Assembly: GCA_950295325.1 (NCBI GenBank)
Contig: OX485804.1
Span: forward strand, 50,146,429 to 50,210,428
Source: Polytrichum commune
Taxonomy: Eukaryota > Streptophyta > Polytrichopsida > Polytrichales > Polytrichaceae
DNA length: 64,000 nucleotides
Reading direction: 5' to 3'
Position numbers and translations under genes: made by a program. Shown here piece after piece: positions 11,047 to 24,609 of this stretch. Below the pieces are notes generated by a model. It ran no database searches and was not told where the DNA came from. It worked only from the letters and a program-made list of their open reading frames with translations. Within the stretch, counting starts at the first letter, position 1. The number at the start of each line of letters is the position of its first letter.

Positions 11047-14000
11047 TTTCCGGCTCTAATTGTTGAGGCGATCATGTAGTTGGTGATCGAAGTATAGGAT
11101 TTCCTAATGCCCGCAATAGGATTTCAGTTTTACTCCATTGCTCTCCTCTTTTGGGTTGACATTTGACATACATGAACTTTGTAAACCACTGTTTGTAAAC
11201 TCGTTTTTGTTCTTTGTTTTGTGAAGTCGTGTTTGTTCTCTATTATGAGAGTCCTTTGCGGTATGTGTTGTGTGGAAGTTGGTGATTTGTAGAAATGTCC
11301 GTGCTTCAACAACTTCCCGCGCTAATACCCTCGAGATTCACTGCCAGGTCGGTTGAAGCGTACTCTGTCATGCACAGTACCTTCACCACAGTGGCATTCC
11401 CTCCATCCTCCATTTGTCGCATTTGCTGGCTGTTGATCTTCTGTGCATGGGCTGGATTGTACAAAACAGTGCCAGGAGGTTGGCGTATTCAGAACGTACC
11501 CTTGTTTTCCTCGGGTCGCCCGCCACATAGAACTACTATGTCAGAAATGCTCACCGAAGGTGTAGAATCTCGCAAAATTCTTTGTAAAAAATCACTGACC
11601 TTCACATCTACTTATTCGAGGTGTACACCGCTCCGATCTTGCTTGCAACTTCTACAGATTTTTCGAGCTAAATCAAACTAGTCCACGCGCATCAAATATT
11701 CTCAGGTGGCACACAAAAGCTGAATCTTCTCCGCTGATGTAGGAGATGCGTGCTCGTAAAAATGACACCAGGTAATCGTCGGGTTGTCTTTCCATCGATG
11801 CGGCTGGATTTGCATAATTCCACTTCACACATCCAACATAAATTCGGTTGCCCGCCGTATATCACGGCTACAGTCCTCTTGCTACGGTTCCTGTGGGTCG
11901 TTTAGGGGTTAAAGGGAATGACCTACCAAAAGGCAAGCATTAAAACACTCCCTATCATAAACACAAGGAGAACCTCTTGAACTAATGGATTAATCTAAGG
12001 GGTTCTTGCTTTCATTGATGATTTATTCTGATTTTTATGTTTATTTTTATGTTTATTTTTTCTCCGCCTTTCCTTACTCTCTCACATTTTGACCTTCTCA
12101 CTCCACATAATAGTGCTTAACAAATAACAAATCTGATGAGATTCCATCCATAGAAAAGTCTAATTCCCTTCACTAGATTGGTTGACAAATGGAATTATGC
12201 TCTAAACAACCACCACTGAAATATTATTTTGCATGCTGCATGTCAGCTCTCAATATATGTTGTGAGGTATGCTCGGAGGTATGGGGCCATATTCTAGGCA
12301 CTTCCAACTTCCCAAGGAATCCTTGCCGTTGGATTGCTTTGAGAACTATCTCATCTAATCACAAATTACAAATCACCAATATCATTATTTCAAGTTTTGG
12401 AATTGGAAATGTCCAAAGTGAAGATTTCCTTTCTCTTTAAGTGATCACACATGCCCTCCAATTGTCATGGTATAGAGCTTACAACATGTTTCGTTTCTCT
12501 TGAAAGCAAAGTAGCATTATCTCACACATATGCATCTCTCATTTCTCATTAGGCTTGCTTTTGGCATCACGAACTGTGAAATACCCATCACAAATCTTGT
12601 CTCGTTCCAAAGTTTTATATCAGACTATTGATTTATAGAATGCAGTGGCAATTTTTCTAATCCTTTCTTTCCCCCAAGAGCCGCACATGCCTTCTCCCAA
12701 AGAGAGTATCCACTATGGAGCCATCTAGCCACTAGACTCCCCCATCCATGCAAACCTTTTGCACTTGTAGTCCCCCCCCCTCCCAAACTTATCCACATTT
12801 TGTTCCCGCTTTCTTTCTTTTGTCACATGTTTGTTTTAAAAATAAACTTGCATGTGGTCCCTTTGTGTTGGAAAGCTAGCTAGACATGTGTCCACCTTTC
12901 ATAGACTCCCACAAGCACCATCACCACATCAAAGAGGCATAACGCCCCATACTGCATCATGGGTAACATGATCAGTATCGGGTTAATGGGCTCACATTCA
13001 TGCCGGTACATGGTACGGGCGCTATTTTTTCTTTTCTTTTCTTACCACCACCACCACCACCACGTTGGCCATTGTATATAAATAGGTGCAACTCCAAATT
13101 AATCTCATTAAATGTTTGTCTTAAATGCGTATTATAAAATATACAACTATTAGTAAAAAAAATTAACTTCCTCATCCATCACGTCATCTACATTTAGAAG
13201 TTGATATTCTCCCTAGATGCCTGAACTTGGACTCCAACTTTGCAACCTACAACAAATTATTTGGAGGGTCAAATTAGAATGGTGCAAGCACAGTAAAGTG
13301 GACAGCTCATGATTCATGCCTAGTGTTTAGTCAAAGTGATTCAAAACTATAGACTAACTTTGAATTTTGTGAGGAAAAAAATCATAGACATTTTATATAT
13401 ATATATATTGGTATACAAAGCCAAGCAATTTATGATGAAGACTTTAAAAAAAATCTACATAATTTAGAAAACGGTGCATGTGGTGTGTAAGTAGATGGTA
13501 TTGAACAAGCAACAATTACTGTCTAAAAATTGATTAAAATATGATAAAATTGCTTTAAGTTGATAGTTCTCTACAAAAAAAATTGTGATGAGGCCCTCAA
13601 GTGAATAATGGATTTAAGGAATATAAGAAAATTCCCCAACTTTAAAACATTTAAGGTCAGAAAATCTACATCCAAAACATATTCAACCATTTGCTTTTGA
13701 GCATCGTTTTTAATAATAACTTTTGAAGATCTAAACTTGATATTCTACATTTGAGTATTTAACATAACAATAGAGGTCATCATGAAAAAAATCCAATCTA
13801 AACAACACTTTGCTATTACTTTTAGGCCTTTGACCTGAAAAATATGGTTTCAGTATATTGGAACATTCTTTTGGTCCATTTTACCAGGCTTGCACCTATA
13901 AGAATATGGGAAAATCTCTTAATATACATAGTTTAAGAAGCAATGTGATCAAACAATCATTTTGGATGTGTTTTTTTTTTTTATTCTTTTCTTTTCCTTT

Positions 14001-14792
14001 CCTTTCTTTTCTAAACAATACAAAATATATGCAATTAAAATGTGTCTACATCAAGAGGTGCGATTCACATCTAACAAAGTTTTTTTCATTCTATCACGGT
14101 GTTTGCTAACAAGAGCAAACACATACAATTCCAACATGTCCATAGTACATGCATACTAAGTATAAGTTTACTTAAAACTAGTTTAGGATTTGCATGCATC
14201 CAAACTTGAGTTAGATTTGTGTGCCATTGGAGACATCTCTCCCTAAATTTAATTTCCACATCATTGTTTAAGAGGTCCCGACCAATCATATGACAACACG
14301 TGGTACTTATTTAAGCAACTTTTGAAATCACGCTCACGTTCATCCCAAGTTCATATCACCTTTTTAAGAGTATCTTCTAGAATGTAGTAAGGGTAACTTC
14401 TCTCACATCATATGGATAATGAAAATTTCAACCTTCAATATCAATAAATTTACTGTGATTTTAGGACCCATTTTTGGTATAAATAGGTTTGCGCAAAGTG
14501 GACAATAAACTCATCCACTTGGTCTACAACCAACTTTTTGTTGGAGGAGAAGTATTCAATGGGCAATGAACATGCCATGATATGTGCCAATAATATATTT
14601 TAAGAGTTAAAGGTCGTATGCCGTCTCAATAGTAGGTTCGCACATGGCTATTATGGGTGGTGTTATATATGAAAATATGTATAATAAATGAGGGGTTTGA
14701 CATCATGCTTATATAAGGGTGACGTTTCAAGTGGACCTTTTGCCCATCTCGGCTCCATATAAGTTAGGTTTATGACTCACATCAACAAGTGA
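11047..14792. other. Stretch without a recognisable gene
   Basis: 11.05-11.9 kb keeps moderate GC content with open frames of up to 128 codons but no family match; it probably belongs to the piggyBac relic or its neighbour. From 11.9 kb the sequence is AT-rich with pyrimidine tracts, C-runs near 12772 and TA repeats near 13400. I find no gene, tRNA or further element. Confidence 0.45.
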
Positions 14793-14796
14793 GGTT

Positions 14797-14830
14797 AACA
14801 CTATATTAAACATTTCGGGACTTCTGAGTG
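14797..14830 (+). repeat. Candidate left terminal inverted repeat
   Basis: It starts AACACTATATTAAACATTTC and continues GGGACTTCTG. It pairs with 38267-38300 at 27 of 34 positions. Preceded by GGTT. Confidence 0.5.
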
Positions 14831-14865
14831 TCCCAAAATGAGAAAAACATGTGTACTGTTGCCCA

Positions 14866-15050
14866 TCGGGAACACGGGAACGTCATTGGGAACACGTTGG
14901 GGAACATGACTGGGAACATGGGAACATGGGAACACGGAAGGGAGCACCTATGAGGACAAGGGAACGTGTGAGGGAACGCTCATGGGGACTAGTGGATGTG
15001 CTTTGCGTGACATGAGCATTGGTGAGTCATGGATATGGGAACAAATAATT
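14866..15050 (+). repeat. GGGAAC-rich subterminal repeats, left
   Basis: About ten GGGAAC motifs occur here, including ATTGGGAAC, GGGAACATG and GGGAACACG variants, most of them within 14868-14980. The mirrored motif is found just inside the right terminus. Confidence 0.7.
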
Positions 15051-15393
15051 CTGGTAATGTTTGCATCCATGCATGCCTCCATAACATGCATCATGCACAC
15101 CTCTTACATGGAATATTGATAATATTCATTATTGGTTGGCATATTATAGAACATCACACATTACACGTGGACAAATGCTCGACACTTTTTTGAGAAGCCT
15201 TACATTAAGGTTGTGTATACACCACACATGTGGGTATGCCATTTCTGGCATCCCGCACGTAATGCTCCTGTTGGAGTTGGAACAAAAAATATTTCATTTG
15301 TCAAAATTGGACCACCCTAGCCCCTACAATCTAAACAAAGCAAGTTTGTTTCGTCTAGATCCAACCAGCATGCTTGTTAACCCTATTTTTTTA

Positions 15394-18300
15394 TCACCGC
15401 AAAGTGCGTCCACTAGATGGTCGTCTGCCTGTTGCATGTCCATGGCAACCTTGAGGCGCACTAGAGTCCACGACGTCCACCTCAACCACCCTCCGTCCAC
15501 GCTCTGCTGTTGAGCATCGTCGAAGATTATCTTTGGCAAATCCAATTTGCTCTGGTGGAATAGTAACCCTTAAGGGCTCAACATCTTGATGTTCTGGCAG
15601 AGGCCAAGCTGCCAATATGCAATCGATTGGTTGCCAGTCTGGAATGGAGTATTTCAAGTCACGTTTCCACTTGAAGTTGGGGTTTGAGTCCCACCCACTC
15701 CATTTCTTTGATAGGTCTCTGGCGGTTGAAGTGGGAGTGAACCATTGTACAAGAATTTGGCGTGGATGCTCTCCCGTGACATCCATGTTGGGTGCAGACA
15801 ACGCACGGCAAACCCAAATGGGTCGTACTATATCTTGTTCTTGGGGACGCAATATTAGCAAATGCCCTTCATGCACATTATCGGCGATGCGGAAAGCAGG
15901 TGCGGGACGAAGGTTTGCTGGACCAACATAATGGTGATCCGGCTGGTGCTCTTCCCGAAGCTCTCCATTATGCGAGAACGGATGGGCATCTAATTGGACT
16001 GTACTCCGTGGCCAGAATCCCTCAGCTAATGGCAAGCCGGGTGTGTACACGTTAGTGAGATGTGTTTGCAAGGCCTCCTTCACCCCTATCCAATATTGCA
16101 AGATATGCATGTGTGAAACCATGTATGCTCCAGTCGTGTCATGGTCACATATTGATTGCCAATAATCAATAAACCCTTGCAGACCCACAAGAACATCCTC
16201 AAGCTTGGCCATACCTCGAGGTGGTGCAGGAGAAGGGTCCCCGGATGGGAGACATGGCTCCCCTTTTATATTGGATTTCCACATCAATATACCATCTTTG
16301 GGCAACCACTCCTCGTGTGTGCTGAGCACTTTGTACTGCATAACAGGCCAACCATCATCTCGGACATAAAATTTGAACTGTTGGGCCTTTGTGTGCCCAA
16401 TGAGTTTGTTGTTACCATTGGGAATATGATCACCAACAAAGGCCCTCCAGTCCGGAAGTTCCTCGATCATATGCGGAATAACTGGAACTTTTTCCATATC
16501 CATGTACGATTTCATGAGGAGGGGGATAGTGGGGTAATCGTGTTCACGTAGGTCCATGCTCCATCTTCCAAATGATGCATCGATATCATCATGCGTATGA
16601 CCAACCAATAGGTAAGACACATGTACCTCCATGAATATTTTTTTCGCCGTGAGCAGAGACCAAAATGCCTTTACAAACCTGCACTTGTTGTCCTTCCAGC
16701 AATTATCAAGTTGAACATGCAGAACAGGTGGAAGGGGAATAGCTGGGATGGGCTCCGTTGGTGGAGGTCGTAATCCTTCCAAACATATATCACTCCCATG
16801 AAGGATAGCACGATAAAGAGGGGACCGCCCCGAACCCTTGAATAGATTGCGAGATGATGATATTGGAGATTCCTCCAAATCACGGAGAAGTCTCGCGAAT
16901 GAACCTACAGTATGGTTGCAATCTCCAGGGTACATATCCAGAGCATAGTGAGCATATCTCTCATCTCCATGTCCATGGGCCATCATTCCTGTTACAGAAA
17001 GTGGTAATTTTGTAAACATGTCAGTGTCTTTGTTCTTGGCAGCAAAGCATGGTGACGCAGTTTTGCCATGGTCCATTTTATCATGAATGATAGTCAACAC
17101 CTTTCGGGGGTGTTCAATCGAAAGAGCCCTCATACAACGGTACGCATTACGTGCAGATTCTTGCTGCGCTTGGTGCCTCGCCAACTGTTTTGAAAAACCA
17201 GTGTGGGCAGCTGAACCTTTGACATGTTGAAGAATAATGGCCGAAAGCGAATCACACTTTCCACAACGAGCAAAATTGTCACCAACCCTTTTCATAACGT
17301 AGTGTTTAAAGTAGTTATTCCGTATTTTGCTCAGGGTTGAGAGTGAAATTGGTTGCAAACCGCATTTCTTGTTGACCTGCAAAATTGCCAGATAAATAAC
17401 CATTATTGACACCTCCTATGAAGACCAATTCAAGAGTCGCATTGGTAATTTCAGAATAAGCCATTCGTTTTATGTATACTGAAGTATTTACACCAAGCGA
17501 TGAGAACAACTATATCATATGCTTACCTCATTGATGGTGACCAAAAATTTCTTCCATTTTGTCCCGCGAGGCAAGACCATTTCAACAACACGAGTACCAT
17601 TTGGCAAAGTGCGGGCCTTATGAGGCATCATGTCGGCTTTATCTTCCAGTAGCGTTGAAAGAGTGGCAGTAGCTTGTTGGGTGGATGTTCGATTCCGTTT
17701 CATGTTTAGATTCCCATGGTCACGTGGACGCATGCCACACTTGAATTCTGACCGGTTTCTGTAGAATGTTGTCTTTGAAATTGAAAAAATGTGTCTCCAT
17801 GCTTTTTCACAGACATTGCGACCACTCAAAGTGACAACATTCCTGAAATCGCCCGGAAGTGCATGTAATTGTCCATGGACCTCGAGTTGTTTGGCATGTC
17901 TCATGCGGCTTGAACAACTATAAAACTCGGTTCGCAATTTCAGAGCCTCATCCCTAGGAAAATACCTAGTGCACTCTCGATTGCAACAAACAATTGCGGA
18001 AAGCTGACAGATACTGGCATTATCAAGTATTTTCGATTTTTTCGTCGGTTTGATATGTAAGGATGTACGCAATGAGACATATGCCCTCTTCCCTTCATTC
18101 CTTCGTTTCTCTAGCAATTTGGTTTGCGCACGCAACCTCCATGCGCCCACATGAAGATGGTGTGCAAGTGTATATCTCTGGTGGAAAACTCCAGATATTG
18201 GCCACGATCTCAATGAGAACATCGATCCCATGTCCATCATACCCTCGATTGGTTCCATAATAAGGACCCCAACGTGATCTGCTCCAAGGCATTTGTCCTC

Positions 18301-18615
18301 TACACAATCCATTGGGTTGACATTACGGCAAATTCCCTTTGCAACATTTTCTCCATGTGCATTCACAAGCATAACTGGAATGTTCACCCACTGCTCCCTT
18401 TGAAGCCCACTACATTGCACATCAATATCCTCGGCACCAACATCGATTTCTTCTTCCGTGAATACTGCCTCGGAAAGAGATAATTCCTGTATGGAACTCA
18501 ACTTAATACATGTTCAAATCATCAAACGATATTGCAAGATACGGGTATATGACAGCAATGTGGGATGACAATATACCTCATCCGTATTAGCAGAGTCTGT
18601 ATCCGTTTGCTCCAT
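15394..18615 (-). CDS. DUF7869-type transposase-like protein, three exons
   Basis: Exons on the minus strand are 18615-18577, 18486-17527 and 17376-15394. The junctions GAG/GTATAT, ATACAG/GAA, GAG/GTAAGC and TTGCAG/GTC are all phase 0, giving about 993 residues. The short first exon starts at the ATG with M-E-Q-T-D-T-D. Exon 2 has a Cys-rich segment (C-C-N-R-E-C). Exon 3 carries the recognisable core: D-K-M-D-H-G-K-T near residue 432, V-Q-L-D-N-C-W-K-D-N-K near 557 and V-G-H-T-H-D-D-I-D near 593. This is the pattern of DUF7869 proteins found in plant, fungal and animal mobile genes. The three acidic sites look like an RNase-H-fold DDE/D triad (inference). The C-terminal part (about 860-950) is a Trp-rich reader-like domain of unknown role. 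No in-frame stop interrupts it, so it may be intact. A TATA box and a palindrome array lie upstream. Confidence 0.8.
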
Positions 18616-18639
18616 TTTCCTAAAAAACGACACCCTTAT

Positions 18640-19320
18640 TAATAACAATACATTATACAAGTTCTTAAGCCATAATATAACAGTGACAAGTAATTACTAA
18701 GACCGTCGACAACGCAACCACACCTATAAGAACGACCTCATGTTCAGTGAATCTAAAATGGATCTTCTAAAAGAGGCTACACATAGTAGAACCGGTGCAC
18801 GTGAGGATGCACTTCATCAAGAGGAACATCTACGGGGAAATCAAATGGTCAAGTGGAACCTCTGGAAAGGTCCACTTCAAGTAGAACATCTATGAGAACA
18901 TCCACTGTAAAGTGGAAACATGTCTTCGAGGTCCCAGTCGACGAGGACCTTGTAAGCTCAATGAAGAATGCACTATCCAGAGGATACTCAATGATGGATC
19001 CATTCGATCGCGTGGTCTCAATGACGGATCAACTAGATCGATTAGAACCAATTGACAAAAACCTTTGTGACCATGGACACGGGGATCCACTCGATCGAGG
19101 GGACCTCTCCAAGATGATCGACTCGATGTCTTGGATCCTCTCCTACATGATTCCCTTGAGGTAGAGGCTCCACTCGGTCGTGGATCCTATTGGAGAAAAT
19201 CCCTTTGGTATAGATGATTTTATTCGTGTATCCTCTCCTAGAGGATCCACTTGGTGGCGATGATCTTTTGAGAGCATCGTGTCCCATTTAGTCCTAGGAG
19301 GATTCACATCGTGGAGAGGA
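18640..19320. repeat. Degenerate palindrome zone 5' of the DUF7869 gene
   Basis: Imperfect relatives of the CCACTCGATCGAGTGG core are scattered here, for example near 18997, 19027, 19090 and 19168, mixed with GGTCCACTT and GGATCC motifs. It appears to be an older, eroded part of the array that begins at 19321. Confidence 0.55.
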
Positions 19321-19857
19321 TCCACTCGGTCGAGTGGATCCGCATCTAGAGGATCACTTGGTGTAAGAGGAGCCACTCGACCGACTGGATCTTCACCGAG
19401 AGGATCCCCCTGGTGTAAGAGGGTCCACTCGATCGAGTGGATCCTCCCCTAGCCCACCCCCTTCGTCTAAGAGGATCCACTGGATCGAGTAGATCCTCTC
19501 CTAGCCCACCCCCTTGTTGTAAGAGGGTCCACTCGATCGAGTGGATCCTCTTACACCAAGGGGGTGGGCTAGGAGAGGATCCACTGGATCGAGTGGATCC
19601 TCTCCTAGCCGACCCCCTTGCTGTAAGAGGATCCACTCGATCGAGTGGATCCTCTCCTAGCCGACCCCCTTGGTGTAAGAGGATCCACTCGATCGAGTGG
19701 ACCCTCTCCTAGCCCACCCCTTTGGTGTAAGAGGATCCACTCGATCGAGTGGATCCTCCCCTAGCCGATCCCCTTCGTCTAAGAGGATCCACTCGATCGA
19801 GTGGATCCTCTCCTAGCCGACCCCCTTGGTGTAAGAGGATCCACTCGATCGAGTGGA
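19321..19857. repeat. 52-bp tandem array built on an 18-bp palindrome
   Basis: TCCACTCGATCGAGTGGA or a close variant starts at 19321, 19372, 19424, 19476, 19528, 19580, 19632, 19684, 19736, 19788 and 19840. The spacing is 52 bp after the first step of 51. Most sites extend to GGATCC on each side. Spacers read CTCTCCTAGCC..ACCCCCTTGGTGTAAGA, and one unit is inverted. The array lies between the candidate core promoter (about 20080) and the ATG (18615) of the DUF7869 gene, so it is probably leader or 5' intron sequence. Confidence 0.9.
19492..19581. repeat. 90-bp near-perfect palindrome in the 52-bp array
   Basis: Arms extend 45 bp on each side of the centre at 19536/19537 with two mismatched pairs and no spacer. 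It arises because one array unit is inverted relative to its neighbours. It could extrude as a cruciform. Confidence 0.85.
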
Positions 19858-19895
19858 TCTGCGTGGCACAATCTCATCTGGAACGCTCATGATTT

Positions 19896-19911
19896 CCGTA
19901 CAGTTGTACGG
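19896..19911. promoter_or_regulatory. CCGTAC hairpin 38 bp from the palindrome array (DUF7869 side)
   Basis: CCGTACAGTTGTACGG is an inverted repeat with a 4-bp centre. It lies 38 bp beyond the last palindrome of the array, on the promoter side. A near-identical hairpin lies 35 bp before the first palindrome of the ParB-like gene's array. Confidence 0.6.
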
Positions 19912-20075
19912 ATAGGTGGAGAGCAGACCCAACAGCAAAGGTAGTGCAACACTATATTGAACTGCAAGTCTGGAAGAGAGCATGTACTCTATTTATGTGA
20001 GGCAACGGGAAGAAACGCATAGCTGGGTGGGGGCTCTCCAAGAGTGAGTGAAGACAATGAGGTTAGAGATATGAG

Positions 20076-20084
20076 CCTTTTATA
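20076..20084 (-). promoter_or_regulatory. TATA box candidate for the DUF7869 gene
   Basis: The minus strand reads TATAAAAGG here. It is followed about 30 bp later by a pyrimidine-rich CATTGTCTTCACTCACTC stretch suitable as a start site. The distance to the ATG is about 1.46 kb, so a long leader or a 5' intron spanning the array is implied. Confidence 0.5.
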
Positions 20085-23034
20085 GTAGTCGAGTCCGAAT
20101 TTGGTGGGAGATTCCACAGACGGGCCGGTACAGAAAATTTAAAGCTTCCCTCCCTATTGTACAAGGTCCTATCTTGAAGGACAAATTATTCTTTGGCAAG
20201 GTTAGGTAGTACAGAATGATGGTATAGCAAGCTGATGTGGTACGTGGTCCACGGGAGAACTCCATCCACTCATTTGTTGACAAGTGTCCGTCTAATTGAC
20301 CAATTGAAAGGAAATTTCCATTCATATTTGGACCATCAAATTTATCGAAGATTTTTAGATGACATTAATGGGGATCTACTAGTCAACGCAGATGTGGTCG
20401 AAGATTGAATGCAGTCAAGTCTCTATGAATGTTGCAGGTTGAGACTAGCTAAAGAATAACATATATAGAATCATAATGAGTAAGGCTAATAGAATGAACA
20501 TCGATGATTAATAAAACTGATTAGAAATAACTCAATTTATTACTCAATTTATTTGAAAATGAAGAACATAACGTTTTATAAAATAAAAGCATAAAAGATA
20601 ATACATAATTCAACTAAACTAATTGAAAGAAACATACCAAATGCTCAAATACTCAAGCATGATATACGTCACACATTCACTCCCATAAACAGTAGGAGGT
20701 CTGGAACTCTTCGTCGAAAGGGGTTTAAATACAACAAATTATGAAGTTTCGCAAAAAATATCCTAAATCTACTAGTCTTGCTCGTAGATGGAACACATAT
20801 ATCGATCGTAAGAAGTTGTTTTGCAAGAATGTCCTAAGGCCAACTAGCAAGCAAAATGGCTACTAATTCACCTAAGAGAAATTAAAATTGTTGCTTACAC
20901 GAGCATGCTTCTCAACTTTGAGTAAAGTATATCTCCTATTGCACGTTGACAAAGAATCATAGAAATAGAAGTTGGTTTTTAGAAGGGCTTTGAAAATTAG
21001 TGAAGTTTCACTACAAGCTAACTTTTGGGCGGCACTTTGAGTATTTGAATGTGTATTTGGTGGGCCATGGTAATGGTGACTTCTCTCACCATTAAAGAAT
21101 TCAAAGTTATCCCCTCCGTTTGAAATGCATTGGTGGATTTCAACCTTGAACATTGGTGGGGAGGCGTTGGCATGGTTGGGAAGCAACTCTCCATCCAATT
21201 TTGGAAACCCATTTTAGTTGAACTACCGCCTCATGTAAGTCCCAGTCTCATTTTGTGGACTTTAAAAACCAATTACGACTAACATTTATTCCAAGTCATG
21301 TGTTTCTATTAAATTGGCATAACAACCAACTTTTCATACACAATCTAAAAAGTATGTTCTACTCAGGTGGGACTCGACATTAGGATTTGGGTCCAAGAAA
21401 CTTAAATTCAATATGCCCCTTAACAACCTTACTCTCAAACTCAAGTTTGGACCCAAATGTGAAGATTTGTTGAACTCAAACTAAGGGGGGCATTTTCTTC
21501 AGTGCGGATCATGTCACACTAGCAATTCATTTGCTCACACCTTAGACCCTGATCCTACTGTGAACTCCTTGACCAAAGTTTTGCTTTCAACTAATAGGAC
21601 CACTTGAGTTTATTATAGTCTCTTTGGTCTTGGACCATAGTCACGTAAACTCGATGCAAGTTTGGTCAATGAAATGTAGTTGAAATTAAAGTACATGAAG
21701 ATGATGACAAAAAGGCTCACAATACATCAAGGGTGAGACAACTACTGAAAGTTTTGCAAAATACAATGGTTGAATATGTTCGTACCATATATAGGGGCTA
21801 AGGAAGGCTATAAATCTACCACCAAGGTCCACATGGTTGCACAACTCAAGGATCATGACATGAGACCCATGACAAGAATAAGATACTTAGAAATTATGTT
21901 TGTGATGGTGATATTGAATTTCATGTCAAGGCTTGGATCCATAGAAATCACTAGAGTTTTGGCCAACAATGTTATGGCTATATTGAGTATTTAAGTCATT
22001 TAAGTAAACATGGGCATAATTTCAAAATTTGGACTTTATGGTTCCTTTAACTCTTTGAGCGGATTTGTCAATACACTTTTGATACACCTAATTGTCATGG
22101 AAAATATGTGAATGCTTAGTAATTACCTAATTGTTATGTTACTAACATATGATGGGAGAAATCAAATATCTATTTTTTGACATTAATTTATATAAAAAAA
22201 TGTTTATACTGAAAATACAATCCAAACAACTACTATAACAATATCATGATCAACTTTGCATATCTAATTGGAGGATCTCACCATGCGGACATATCGTAGG
22301 ATCCCATGATAAAATTCAACACGTTATAATCTTGGACTTGGACTTAGTCCAATTTTACTTAAATTTTGATTATATTGAGTACCTCTTAAGTTTAACCCCT
22401 AAATGAACAAGGAACAAAAAAAATGACCAATTTTTCAATATATGTATAATAAATCTTCGTTTTGGCTTCCCGGACCCTAAGTTGGCGAGGTGCAATAGCA
22501 CCTCGGGGGGGGGGGGGGGTGATTTGTTGGAGTAACAATATACGTGCGAACAATTGATAGGGTATTTTAAAAACATGGGGACAAAAAATTGCCATTGCAA
22601 TGGACTTAAGAGCAAATATAGGGTATCAAAACCGGCACTGGACATCTTCAAAGTGCCATAGGGTATGGAATAGGTTAATTGGAATTCTAAGTAATGCAAG
22701 CCCCTTGATGTTTAGTGCTTGTCTATACATTGGATGCTAATTACTTGGGTAGGGTGATAATCTTTCACATGTAGTGTTTGCTGAAGTATTAAGGGAACCT
22801 TCACTAACTAGTACTATTCTTCAGTACAATCTAAATTACCTAGCTTCCCAGCAACCCAAAGCTTAAGGATTCCACTTCCAACATGTTCAAATGTGGTGGC
22901 ATGAGAGTGGAGAGTGGACAGGGGGTTATTTCCATTGGATGCGTTAAGATTTAAAATTTTCCACATTACTAACGTGAGAAATGGATAAGTTATTATTATA
23001 TTATTGCCAAGCGAGTCGTATTTCATTTGAAGAC

Positions 23035-23072
23035 AAACCCTAAACCCTAAACCCTAAACCCTAAACCCCTAA
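23035..23072. repeat. Interstitial plant-type telomere repeats
   Basis: Five consecutive AAACCCT units (complement TTTAGGG), the last imperfect. A shorter run, two to three units, lies at 25379-25397. Such short runs are common inside plant chromosomes and in plant gene promoters (telo-box) and do not mark a chromosome end. Confidence 0.85.
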
Positions 23073-24059
23073 CACATGCTCCACATAAAGCCTATGTCTC
23101 GTAATCGATTCTATCACATAATCCTCCAAAAACACACGCAATCTTGGAGCATATGGGCTCCGTGTTGTATACAAGTGAACTAGTTGTAACAAAAACTTCC
23201 GCCTCTATATTTGTCGGAGTGTACGCTAATGGAACTAGTTACATATGTATGTGCACTTGTATCTGAGTGTATGCACGGGCCGGGATTCGTGGCACTCAAG
23301 TAAAGTCATCCGGTAACAAAAATTCGTTGAGTCCATCAAGAAGCTCGGATGGAGCTTACTTTAGTTAAACACCACCGAGTTGGCATGTAAGACCCATTTT
23401 CTCCCTAATAGTTATTTTATAAATATTAATTAATTGTCAAGGGGCAATTATGATGTGGCCTTGGATGCATTAGCCTATTTTCTAACCTCCCATGAGTTGT
23501 TTCCAAGGCCATGATGTGGCTTTAAATTCCACATGGTTATTTTGATAAATATCGCAAGATATCAACGTGTGTAATATATAATTATGACGTGTTGTCATAG
23601 ACAATTTTTTGTTCATAATTTATTTATTTTACACGGGTGTGATTGCTCAAACATTTGTAATATGTCAAAATAATATATATCACCTTATGATAAATTGGTG
23701 AACTAAAAAAAATCCTGCCGTTAATGATTATTGTTATTATTATATGATATTTATTTTTAAATAAGTAATATACGGCATGTGATTTTAAAGATAATACAAT
23801 ATGTGATGAGGATAAATTATTACAAGAATTGAGATATTAGGCTATAGTCAGAAACTTATGATTTTCTGTCAGTATACCCCATCCATAACATTCAATTTGT
23901 CCCACAAGTCTAATTCCAAATAACATATCACATATTTAGACCTTATATTATATTACTTAAAAACATAATTGATATTCATAAATTTTTTTGTTATATGTTT
24001 TATATTCTATCTTCATTGTTTCATTTTGGACATCTTATGAACAGTTGCATTAATCTATC

Positions 24060-24440
24060 ATTAGAATGACAAAGATCATTTTAAATGGTAAGTCACAAAA
24101 TTATAACGTCAATGGTAATGAGGATTTTGTAATGTTTTTGACCTCCAAGTTAATTGCGTGGTTCATTAATGGTTTCACTTCCAGAATGAAATCCCAATCA
24201 ATTGCTTATTTACTAATTGGAAGTGCACATATATATTGGATTTTAGACCTTGAAGGTGAAGTGCACTCAATATTGGATTTGTAGTCAAGCGGCCTTCAAG
24301 AATGCAAGGGAAATTCTTTTTTTGGAAGTTGGGCAAGGCGGACAACAAATTTCGGTCGGGTTTAGAGAATTTCTCTACAAGGTTGCCCCAACCCAGATGG
24401 AATACCTCCGAAAGTTCGTGAGGGGGGTATTTAACGTCCA
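24060..24440 (+). repeat. Dispersed repeat R1, copy 1
   Basis: Similar over most of its length to 62283-62680 in the same orientation. Both share AGAATGACAAAGA, GGTAAGTCACAAAA, TCCAAGTTAATT, AAATCCCA.TCAATTGCTTA and CAAGAATGCAAGG in order. It is non-coding by my reading. Confidence 0.75.
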
Positions 24441-24609
24441 GCCATGTTACTTTTTCTTTAAAATAACCGGATTAGTAGTGATAGGTTGGCAACACAAGAT
24501 GGCCCCACTTGCTTCTATATGAGGCATTATGTATTTTTCATGTCTATACCCCTTTTATATTGCTACCTTAAGTATTAGATTAACCCACCCACATAATGTC
24601 AGCACAACG

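Noticed and set aside
23035-23072. Telomere repeats as a chromosome end or fusion point
   Set aside because: Only about five units in one orientation are present, with ordinary sequence on both sides. Such runs are common in plant chromosomes.
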